Source: Ardenticatenaceae bacterium
GTDB lineage: Bacteria; Chloroflexota; Anaerolineae; Promineifilales; Promineifilaceae
Assembly (NCBI GenBank): GCA_020634435.1
Contig: JACKBS010000008.1
Span: 124,001 to 188,000 of the forward strand
DNA length: 64,000 nucleotides
Direction: 5' to 3'
Positions within the stretch are counted from its first letter, which is position 1. Every line of letters begins with the position of its first letter. Shown piece by piece: positions 24,192 to 31,408 of this stretch. The notes under the pieces were generated by a model, which saw only the letters and a program-made list of their open reading frames with translations, was not told where the DNA came from and did no database searches. Position numbers and translations under genes: made by a program.

Positions 24192-27164
24192 ATGAGGCAA
24201 ACCATGACAAAAAACACCACACCACGAAACGCTAGCCAGAGACTGTGCCTGCTTCTGTTCCTGGTCCTGTTGGCCGCCTGTACGCCCAAACCTGTGCCCA
24301 CGCCTCCCCCTCCGGCGCTCCCCGTTAGCGACGCTCAAACCGCGCCAACGGTCCTCAAAGAATTGTCTATTTGCATGGCGTCAGAGCCAGATGACCTGTT
24401 TTTGTATGGCAGCACGCAGCTACAGGCCGTTGCCATCCGTCATGCCCTTTACGAGAACCTCTACACTACCCTTGACTACGATTACCAGGTGCAAGGGCTG
24501 GCAAAGTTGCCCAATCTGGACGATGGCGACGCCGTCGTGAATCAGGTGATGGTGCAGGCGGGTGATACGGTGGTAGATGCCGACGGCCGTATCACCACCC
24601 TCACCGCAGGTACCACGCTTCTGGACGCAGAGGGAACCCCATTTGTATTCAATGGTGAGCCGGTGGAACTGCCGCAAATGGTCGTGGACTTCACGCTGAA
24701 ACCAATGGTGTGGTCGGACGGAACGGCCGTTACCGCCGCCGATTCCGTGTTTAGCTATGAGGTGGCAGCTTACTACGATGCCACTTCCCAGCCGATCACG
24801 CATACGGCCAGCTATACGGCCGTAGACAACCACACCGTGCGCTGGACCGGTCTGCCTGGCTGGCTGGACCAGACCTATTTCCGCAACGTCTGGACGCCGC
24901 TGCCGCAGCACCAGCTGACCCACTATGAAATGGCCGAACTGGCCAACTTGTTTGGCCCCAATCCAGAGACGCCTATCCTGAGCAGCGGTCCCTTTGTCGT
25001 AAAAGAATGGATTCCAGGGTCCGACATTTTGCTGCAAGCCAACCCCTACTACTACCGCCACTCGGAAGAATTGCCCCGATTGACACAAATAGAAGTGAAA
25101 TTTATACTAGATACAAATTCTGCTGTGGCGCAGCTCATTTCAGGTGCGTGTGACATCTTGACCAGGGATGTGGTTGACGTTTCCCAACTTACCTTTCTGC
25201 TAGAAGCGGAATCGGCAGAACTCATGACCACCTATACTCAGGTGAACGCAATTTTTGAGCATATCGCGTTTGGCATCAATTCTTACGGTGGCTATGGGGA
25301 CGGCAACGGCCGTCCCGACTGGTTTGAAGACGTGCGGGTGCGCCAGGCCATCGCCCACTGCACTGACCGCCAGCGCATGGTGGATGAAATCCTGTTTGGC
25401 TTGTCCGAAGTGATGAACACCTACGTGCCGTCGGTAAACCCGATCTACCCGGTAGACATCCCACAGTGGCCCTACGACGTAGCCGCCGCCAATGCTTTGC
25501 TCGATGCAGCAGGCTACCGCGACACCGATGGCGACGGCATTCGTGAAGCTCCAGTCACCGGCACGCCGTTTCGTGTCTCATTAGGCACAACGGCTGACAA
25601 CGAAATGCGTCAGCATCTGACCGAAATCTTCAAGGAGAACCTGTTGGCATGTGGCATTGATGTTGAGTTGTCCTACCTGCCTGCCAGCGAGTGGTTTGCC
25701 GATGGGCCAGAGGGGAAATTGATTGGTCGGCAGTATGATCTGGCTGAGTATGCCTGGTTGGCGGAAATGGAGCCACCGTGCGCCTACTGGCTGTCAGATA
25801 ACATCTCTGGTCCGGTGGCGGAGGGCTTTGCTGGTTGGGACGGCCTCAACGACACTGGTTGGCGCAATGACGAATTCGACGCCGCGTGCCGCCAGGCTCA
25901 ACGTGCTTTCCGCAACGGCCCGGAATATGTCACCGCTCACCAGGCAGCCATGCGTCTATTTGCCGAGCAGCTGCCGACGCTCCCCCTCTTTCCGCGCCTC
26001 CAAGTGGCTGCTACCGCGCCCTATGTGCGCAACTTTGGTCTAAATCCAACGCAGTCCTCGGAATTATGGAATGTACACGAGCTGGATATGGAGCTGCCGT
26101 ATGATCAGGCCGCTTTGGCTTCACTGGAGCCTGCCCACTTTTGCGCAGAGGTAACCGAAATCCCGCAGGACGAATGTGAAGCGTTGGTCATCCTGTTCAA
26201 AGAAATGAAAAATTACAGTTGGACTAGATACTACAATTGGCTAAATACGCCTACGCCTTGTGCCTGGGTTCACGTTACCTGCACAGAAAACCATGTAACC
26301 GGGCTGTTCATTCAGTCTGATGAGCCGGGAAATATACCGGCCGAAATCGGAAACCTAAGCTACCTGGAAAACCTTCGTTTGTGGTGGCCAGATTTAACTG
26401 AACTGCCGCCAGAAATCGGCCGTTTAACAAACCTGACCGACCTTGATCTGTTTAGCAGCAGCCTGACCAGTTTGCCTCCAGAGATTGGTAACCTGACCAA
26501 CCTCATCAACCTTAATTTATCGAGCAACAGTTTAAGCAGTTTGCCCCCAGAAATTGGCAACCTGGCGAATTTGGTCACCCTCGATTTATCAGGTAACGGC
26601 TTAAAAAATGTTCCTCCAGAGCTGTGGAGGCTGCACAACCTGGCCACACTTGATTTAACCGGCAACAGCTTAACAGAGTTGCCTGAAGGGATTGATCAGC
26701 TGACCAACCTGACAGACCTTAGCCTGCGTGGCAACAGTTTGGGCGACCTGCCACCCGATTTATGGAAAATGACCAACCTGACTACCCTCGACTTGGCAGT
26801 CATGGGTTTGACCAATCTGCCACCAGAAATTAGCAATCTAACGAATCTGTCGGATCTTACGTTATCCTATAATCAACTCGGCAGCTTGCCGCCAGAAATT
26901 GGCAACCTTACGAGCCTTTCTTTTCTCGAGTTGTATCAAAATAATCTGAACAGTTTGCCTGCGGAAATTGGTAATCTGGTCAACCTTCATTCGCTCAATC
27001 TAGGACAAAATAACTTAACTCGCTTACCGCTAGAAATTGGTAACCTGCGTTACTTACGTTGGCTCGACTTGCCCGACAATCCCCTGGAAGTCTTGCCTGC
27101 TGAGCTTTGTGCTGCTTTACCAGAAAATATCAGCGTTCACCCAAGCTCTCTTTGCAATCCCTGA
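24192..27164 (+). CDS. Solute-binding protein (family 5) fused to LRRNT-like and leucine-rich repeat domains
   Basis: About 990 residues from ATG 24192; a second ATG at 24204 with GAGG upstream is equally good, and the frame is open to 24105. Lipoprotein signal with LLAAC, then a Pro-rich spacer. Residues about 50-650 are a peptide-type periplasmic binding protein (SBP_bac_5) with VDFTLKPMVWSDGTAVTAAD, the FLDTN/VWTPLPQHQL region and a typical C-terminal lobe (RNFGLNPTQSSELWNV). Residues about 655-715 look like a plant-type LRRNT_2 cap (CEALVILFKEM, NTPTPCAWVHVTC), followed by about eleven 23-residue leucine-rich repeats (LPPEIGNLTNLTDLDL pattern). No permease or ATPase gene is adjacent, so it may be a receptor or adhesin rather than a transport subunit. 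Confidence 0.88.
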   Translation: MRQTMTKNTTPRNASQRLCLLLFLVLLAACTPKPVPTPPPPALPVSDAQTAPTVLKELSICMASEPDDLFLYGSTQLQAVAIRHALYENLYTTLDYDYQVQGLAKLPNLDDGDAVVNQVMVQAGDTVVDADGRITTLTAGTTLLDAEGTPFVFNGEPVELPQMVVDFTLKPMVWSDGTAVTAADSVFSYEVAAYYDATSQPITHTASYTAVDNHTVRWTGLPGWLDQTYFRNVWTPLPQHQLTHYEMAELANLFGPNPETPILSSGPFVVKEWIPGSDILLQANPYYYRHSEELPRLTQIEVKFILDTNSAVAQLISGACDILTRDVVDVSQLTFLLEAESAELMTTYTQVNAIFEHIAFGINSYGGYGDGNGRPDWFEDVRVRQAIAHCTDRQRMVDEILFGLSEVMNTYVPSVNPIYPVDIPQWPYDVAAANALLDAAGYRDTDGDGIREAPVTGTPFRVSLGTTADNEMRQHLTEIFKENLLACGIDVELSYLPASEWFADGPEGKLIGRQYDLAEYAWLAEMEPPCAYWLSDNISGPVAEGFAGWDGLNDTGWRNDEFDAACRQAQRAFRNGPEYVTAHQAAMRLFAEQLPTLPLFPRLQVAATAPYVRNFGLNPTQSSELWNVHELDMELPYDQAALASLEPAHFCAEVTEIPQDECEALVILFKEMKNYSWTRYYNWLNTPTPCAWVHVTCTENHVTGLFIQSDEPGNIPAEIGNLSYLENLRLWWPDLTELPPEIGRLTNLTDLDLFSSSLTSLPPEIGNLTNLINLNLSSNSLSSLPPEIGNLANLVTLDLSGNGLKNVPPELWRLHNLATLDLTGNSLTELPEGIDQLTNLTDLSLRGNSLGDLPPDLWKMTNLTTLDLAVMGLTNLPPEISNLTNLSDLTLSYNQLGSLPPEIGNLTSLSFLELYQNNLNSLPAEIGNLVNLHSLNLGQNNLTRLPLEIGNLRYLRWLDLPDNPLEVLPAELCAALPENISVHPSSLCNP

Positions 27165-27234
27165 GTGTGCAGTCAGGAACAGCGTTTGGCATGCAGTGTG
27201 AAATAGGGTGAGTCTTTTTGGTTGGGAGTCCAAA

Positions 27235-27500
27235 AAGCCTGGTTTGGGCGAGGTGATTGCTATGGGTTCCTTGCGGGATTCTTCGCTGCGCTCAGAAAGA
27301 CAAGTGAAGTTGAGTTGTCATGCTGAGGTCCCCCGAAGCATCCCGCCCGCTTGGGAACACACAAAGCCTCGGTCTGGGTAAGGTGCATGCCATGGGTTCC
27401 TTGCGGGATTCTTCGTTGCGCTCAGAAAGACAATTTAAGTTCAGTTGTCATGCTGAGAGCCTGTGCTGAGGCTGCCGAAGTATCCCGCCCACTTGGAAGC
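27235..27500. repeat. Tandem pair of intergenic repeats, about 130 bases each
   Basis: Unit 1 (27235-27362) and unit 2 (27364-27500) share GGGTTCCTTGCGGGATTCTT, then CGCTCAGAAAGACAA, AGTTGTCATGCTGAG and CATCCCGCCC-like blocks in the same order. The core reads on the other strand as CTTTCTGAGCGCAGCGAAGA, a word known from intergenic repeats in many bacteria. They fill the gap 27165-27599 and encode nothing recognisable. Confidence 0.65.
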
Positions 27501-27599
27501 CCGACAAGGCTTAAAACCAACCCTGTTCATTCATTCGAGAAACCCGCCCCCTCATCCCGTCACCTTGCCACCTTGTCACCCGCTCACTACAATACCCTC

Positions 27600-30266
27600 A
27601 TGCGCCTCATCCTCTCCCATGAAAACGCCGATTTTGACGCTGTTGCCAGCCAACTGGCCGCCAGCAAGCTGACCCCCGACGGTGAAATGCTGCTGTCGCG
27701 CCGCCTGAACCGGAACGTGGAGCAGTTCCTCACGCTGTACTGGGATGCGTTTCACTTTATACGGCCGTCCGACTGGCGCAAACGTCGTATTGATGAGGTG
27801 CTGCTGGTCGATACCCAATCGCTCAACAGCGTGCGCGGCATGGTGGCCCACCCCAAAGTCTACGTCATTGACCACCACACGGAGCAGACGCCGCCCGACG
27901 AGTGGACCGCCCAGGTGGAGCCAGTGGGGGCAACCACCACCATGCTCGTCGAGCGGCTCCAGGCGCAGGGTATGGCCCTTTCGCCGGAGGAAGCGACTTT
28001 GCTGCTGCTGGGCGTCTACGAAGACACCGGCTCGCTGACCTACGACACAACCACCGCCCGTGACGCCGCCGCATCGGCCTGGCTGCTGGAAGAAGGCGCG
28101 ATTCTGGCCGTGGTGCGCCGCTTCCTCAACATTCCCCTCTCGGCCGAGCAGCAGGCACTGTACGATGCCTTGCACGCGGCCGTTACCTGGCATGACGTTC
28201 AGGGACAGTCGGTGGTGGTTACTGGCGCGGTCGCCCCAGAAAATTTCACCGACGAAATCGCCTCGATTGCCCATCGTCTGCGCGAATCGTTGCAACCGGC
28301 TGGGCTGTTTGTGCTGGTGCAGCTGGATCACGACGTGCAACTGGTGGCCCGCAGCACCAACAAAGAGGTGGACGTAGCTGCCGTAGCCCGCATGTTTGGT
28401 GGGGGCGGGCACAATCGGGCGGCGGCGGCACGCATTAAGGACCAGCCGCTGGGGCGGGTGATGCCGCAGGTGGTGGCCGCGCTCTCGCAAGCCATCGAGC
28501 CGCTGGTGCGCGTGGCCGACCTGATGTCCCACGGGGTGCAGACGGTGCCGCCAGAAACGTTGGTGCGCGAAGCGGCCGTTCTAATGCAGCGCTTTGGCTA
28601 CGAAGGCTACCCGGTGGTCACCGAGCCGGCTGGCGAATTGGTTGGCTTGCTCACCCGCCGCGCCGTGGACCGGGCCATGAGCCACGCCATGGCCGACGTG
28701 CCCATCGCCCGCATCATGAAGAAGGGCGCGGTGACGGTACGGCCGTCTGACGCCATCGACACCGTGCAGCAAAAAATGCTTAGCGCCGATTGGGGCCAGA
28801 TTCCCGTCGTGGCGGAGAATGGGCCAGGCACGCGCCCCATCGGCGTGGTGACCCGCACCGACCTGCTCAGCCATCTCTTCCAGCCGCCCAGCAAAACGGC
28901 CGAAACAAACATGCGCCAGCGACTGCTGACCATGCTGCCGCCCGTTCTCTGGCAAATGGTGCTGGCCATCAGCGAAACGGCCGCAGAGCTAAACCTGCCG
29001 CTCTACTTTGTCGGCGGGCTGGTGCGCGATTTGCTGCTGGACAAACCGCCCACTGACCTGGACATGGTCGTCGAGGGCGACGCCATCAAGCTGGGCAAGA
29101 TGCTGGCCCAGCGCTTCGGCGGCGAAATTCGCAGCCACAAGCGCTTTGGCACGGCCAAATGGCTGCTGGATGAGGCGGTGTGGGGAAATGTTTTGCAGCG
29201 GGATAAGAAAAAGGAGATTGGAGATCGGAGATTAGAAGATATCAATCTCCAATCTCTAATCTCCAATCTCCCTCCCACCATCGACTTTGTTACGGCGCGA
29301 ACGGAATTTTACACAGAACCCACCGCTTTGCCGGAGGTGGCTCACGGCTCGATCAAGCTGGATTTGCACCGGCGCGATTTTGCCATCAACACGCTGGCGG
29401 TGCGGCTGGACGGCGCATTTTTGGGTCAGCTGCTCGATTTTTACGGCGGGCAGCAGGATTTGGCCGATGGCGTCATTCGCGTGCTCCACAGCCTGAGTTT
29501 TGTGGATGATCCGACACGGATTTTACGTGCCGTGCGGCTGGAGCAGCGGCTGAGGTTCCACATCGAACCGCGCACGCTGGAGCTGATCAAGGATGCCTTG
29601 CCGCTGCTGGATCGCGTCTCTGGGGCGCGCCTGCGCCACGAAATTGAGCTGACGCTGCATGAGGCGGACCCCACGGCCGCTTTGTCGCGATTGGCTGAGT
29701 TGGATGTGTTGGCGCACATTGACGAGGGGTTGGTCTGGCTGCCGGAAACGGCCGTCTTCTTCCAGCGCGTGACCCGATTTTGGCAGGAACGGCCGTGGTG
29801 CGACTGGCTGGCGGAGGAGACGCCGCTGTTCACCTACTTTGCTCTCTGGCTGGCGGCCCTGCCCGAGGCCGACCAGCGCAGCGCGATGAAGCGGCTGCGC
29901 GTGCGCAAAGCCACCAAAACCGACGTACTGGCCTGCGGCCGACTGCGCCGCGAGTGGGTCACCCTGCCCGCCACACTCAAACCCAGCGAGGTAGTGAAAT
30001 TGATGCGGCCGTTTCCGGTGCGGGTGCTGCTGGTGGGGCGCATTTTGCTGGAGGGTCGGCCAGCGGCGGATTTGATTGAGCGATATTTGGCGGAGTGGCG
30101 GGGGGTGAAAACGGCCGTCACTGGCGACACCCTGCGCCAGATGGGTCTCAAGCCAGGGCCACAGTTTGGCATCCTGCTAGAAAAGCTACTCGCTGCTCGC
30201 CTGGACGGCACCGTCACCAGCGAAGCTGAAGAGCTGGCGCTGCTGGACGACCTGTTAACCGATTAA
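27600..30266 (+). CDS. DHH phosphoesterase - CBS - CCA-adding/poly(A) polymerase multidomain protein
   Basis: 888 residues from the ATG at 27600 (MRLILSHENADFDAVAS); an open frame upstream runs through the tandem repeat and is unlikely. Domains in order: DHH phosphoesterase with DADFD-like NADFD, DTQSLN and Asp91-His-His (VIDHHTE); DHHA1 with GGGGHNRAAA (about 267-276); two CBS domains (about 308-440); nucleotidyltransferase head with GGLVRDLLL and metal-binding DLDMVV (about 471-492), RRDFAINTLA, then the RNA-binding arm. This architecture is known in several phyla and adds or repairs tRNA 3'-CCA ends; the DHH part may act as an exonuclease or on cyclic dinucleotides. A palindromic repeat is inserted in frame near residues 537-560. 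Confidence 0.92.
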   Translation: MRLILSHENADFDAVASQLAASKLTPDGEMLLSRRLNRNVEQFLTLYWDAFHFIRPSDWRKRRIDEVLLVDTQSLNSVRGMVAHPKVYVIDHHTEQTPPDEWTAQVEPVGATTTMLVERLQAQGMALSPEEATLLLLGVYEDTGSLTYDTTTARDAAASAWLLEEGAILAVVRRFLNIPLSAEQQALYDALHAAVTWHDVQGQSVVVTGAVAPENFTDEIASIAHRLRESLQPAGLFVLVQLDHDVQLVARSTNKEVDVAAVARMFGGGGHNRAAAARIKDQPLGRVMPQVVAALSQAIEPLVRVADLMSHGVQTVPPETLVREAAVLMQRFGYEGYPVVTEPAGELVGLLTRRAVDRAMSHAMADVPIARIMKKGAVTVRPSDAIDTVQQKMLSADWGQIPVVAENGPGTRPIGVVTRTDLLSHLFQPPSKTAETNMRQRLLTMLPPVLWQMVLAISETAAELNLPLYFVGGLVRDLLLDKPPTDLDMVVEGDAIKLGKMLAQRFGGEIRSHKRFGTAKWLLDEAVWGNVLQRDKKKEIGDRRLEDINLQSLISNLPPTIDFVTARTEFYTEPTALPEVAHGSIKLDLHRRDFAINTLAVRLDGAFLGQLLDFYGGQQDLADGVIRVLHSLSFVDDPTRILRAVRLEQRLRFHIEPRTLELIKDALPLLDRVSGARLRHEIELTLHEADPTAALSRLAELDVLAHIDEGLVWLPETAVFFQRVTRFWQERPWCDWLAEETPLFTYFALWLAALPEADQRSAMKRLRVRKATKTDVLACGRLRREWVTLPATLKPSEVVKLMRPFPVRVLLVGRILLEGRPAADLIERYLAEWRGVKTAVTGDTLRQMGLKPGPQFGILLEKLLAARLDGTVTSEAEELALLDDLLTD
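29213..29273. repeat. GGAGATT-type palindromic repeat inserted in frame inside the CCA-adding domain
   Basis: Left arm of GGAGATTGGAGATCGGAGAT words and right arm of their complements (AATCTCCAATCTC words) around a short centre near 29240. The same word family forms the hairpins in the ftsZ-ftsA and ftsA-ftsQ gaps. Here it is translated, without stops, as roughly KKEIGDRRLEDINLQSLISN, between the strand ending VWGNVLQRD and IDFVTARTE. Confidence 0.8.
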
Positions 30267-30296
30267 ATCGGCTGTGTCTATAAATTCTGCTGGAAA

Positions 30297-30494
30297 ATGA
30301 AAATGATCTTACTTGGTGGGTTGTTTGGCGGATTTCTTTTCCTTCGTGTGTTGTTTGATGTTGAGCGGTTTATGCGAATGACGCGAGGTGCTCACCACGG
30401 CTACCCGCTTGGGCGTACATTTACCCGAATACTGGTGGGGGCAGTTGGTCTATTCTGGATGTTGTTTGCTGTTGGTGAACTGCTTCCTGGTTGA
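30297..30494 (+). CDS. Small hydrophobic protein, hypothetical
   Basis: 65 residues with two hydrophobic segments (about 3-20 and 44-62) joined by a basic loop with RMTRGAHHG. The start ATG at 30297 is preceded by TGGAAA, a weak site, and there is another ATG two codons later. It begins 30 bases after the CCA-adding gene and could be cotranscribed. No family recognised; it may be a real small membrane protein, but length and lack of homologues visible by eye leave doubt. Confidence 0.45.
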   Translation: MKMILLGGLFGGFLFLRVLFDVERFMRMTRGAHHGYPLGRTFTRILVGAVGLFWMLFAVGELLPG

Positions 30495-30544
30495 CAGTGT
30501 GTTTCTGGAATAGGAGAAGAAAGGAATTTTTTACGGCCGTCTCC

Positions 30545-30841
30545 CTATTCCTGAGAAACAAGAGACCCATTTAAATATTTATGCACTAGGCTGGCGATGA
30601 GCGTTTGGTACGGCACACCCTCCTCAATCGCTTTGATCTGGATTTGGTAATAATCTTTTTCCGTCAGGCGAAGATTAATGCGCCGGTCCTTTTTAAGGGT
30701 AGCTTGTGCGGCCTCCAGTGCTTTATCTCTTTCCTGCTCAATATTTTCAACAGATTGCCATTCTTCACCTTCAATGGATTCCATCAACGCTTTTTCTTCG
30801 TCATCATGTGGCTCGAATGCTTTTGAACTAAATTTTGTCAT
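30545..30841 (-). CDS. Antitoxin, ribbon-helix-helix type (BrnA/CopG-like)
   Basis: 98 residues. Acidic N-terminus with a helical Glu-rich stretch, then a C-terminal DNA-binding unit with RINLRLTEKDYYQIQIKA (about 58-75) and the helix pair EEGVPYQTLIASLVHKYLNG, the classic ribbon-helix-helix pattern. It lies 24 bases downstream of the toxin gene in the toxin-first order seen in BrnT-BrnA systems. The likely job is to bind the toxin and repress the shared promoter. Its last codons overlap a hairpin (30501-30517 with 30540-30559) that may end both this and the converging small gene. Confidence 0.82.
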   Translation of the reverse strand: MTKFSSKAFEPHDDEEKALMESIEGEEWQSVENIEQERDKALEAAQATLKKDRRINLRLTEKDYYQIQIKAIEEGVPYQTLIASLVHKYLNGSLVSQE

Positions 30842-30865
30842 CGGTCTCTCCTAAACGCTTACGCT

Positions 30866-31135
30866 TCACGAACCGCTTAAGCCATACTTTTTTGTGTATT
30901 TTCGGCTCGGAAAGGCTGTTTTGAGGAAGATTTCATTGTCATTTTCAACAAAAGGCACAATTACAGCGTAATTTTCCACTTCAACCACATATATTTTCTG
31001 ATTGGGATGTCCAGGATTTTCTTCAATCCCGAGCAAGTTGCCTGATTGAATTAGAAATACAATTTCTTCAAAAGAAATGCCGCGTGTTTGCTTAAGAATT
31101 TCATTTTTCTCGGCGCTCCAATTGAAGTAATTCAT
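30866..31135 (-). CDS. BrnT-family-like toxin
   Basis: 89 residues. The pattern FNWSAEKNEILKQTRGISFE, IVFLIQSGNLLG, HPNQKIYVVEVENYAVIVPF and IFLKTAFPSRK matches the BrnT/RelE-like toxin fold, in which such proteins are ribonucleases that block translation. Paired with the antitoxin gene downstream. It is read from a promoter with perfect -35 and -10 hexamers whose predicted start of transcription falls on or one base from the ATG, and there is no Shine-Dalgarno sequence, so the mRNA is probably leaderless. Start chosen as the only Met before FNWSAEK. Confidence 0.82.
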   Translation of the reverse strand: MNYFNWSAEKNEILKQTRGISFEEIVFLIQSGNLLGIEENPGHPNQKIYVVEVENYAVIVPFVENDNEIFLKTAFPSRKYTKKYGLSGS

Positions 31136-31141
31136 GCAGAA

Positions 31142-31169
31142 ATTATATGTTCTGTCTGCCTTTTGTCAA
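31142..31169 (-). promoter_or_regulatory. Consensus promoter of the toxin-antitoxin operon
   Basis: Minus strand: TTGACA (31164-31169), 16-base spacer, TATAAT (31142-31147); both hexamers match the sigma-70 consensus exactly. Only six bases separate the -10 from the ATG (31133-31135). Confidence 0.8.
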
Positions 31170-31325
31170 CGGATGTGTCGGGTCATGAATTAGGAATGCG
31201 GGGTCAGCAACGGCCGTTTCTCCCCACAATCTACCCTCTTCTGTATCCTCACCTGTGACTTTTCCCATTTAAGCCAACAACTTTTCTTGCATACTCAAGA
31301 GAGAACGCAAGAAAACGATTACCTG

Positions 31326-31408
31326 GCACACCGCGACCGACGCAGTTTGTGGCAAATGCACTGCGTCGTTTTTGCGTGTGCCGGTGACAAATCAGGAAGG
31401 AGTTGGCC
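31326..31408 (+). promoter_or_regulatory. Structured 5' leader of the antiporter gene (attenuator-like)
   Basis: CGACGCAGT pairs with ACTGCGTCG (about 31338-31346 with 31360-31368) and is followed by TTTTT, which alone is a terminator shape. It is enclosed by an outer stem GGCACAC (31326-31332) with GTGTGCC (31377-31383). GGAAGGAG (31395-31402) and ATG follow directly. The nested competing stems suggest conditional read-through; I cannot match a named riboswitch. The rest of 31136-31325 shows only the toxin promoter and one ACGGCCGT. Confidence 0.5.

Noticed and set aside
27351..27599. 83-codon N-terminal extension of the DHH-CBS-CCA protein
   Set aside because: It reads through the intergenic tandem repeat; the DHH domain starts normally at ATG 27600.
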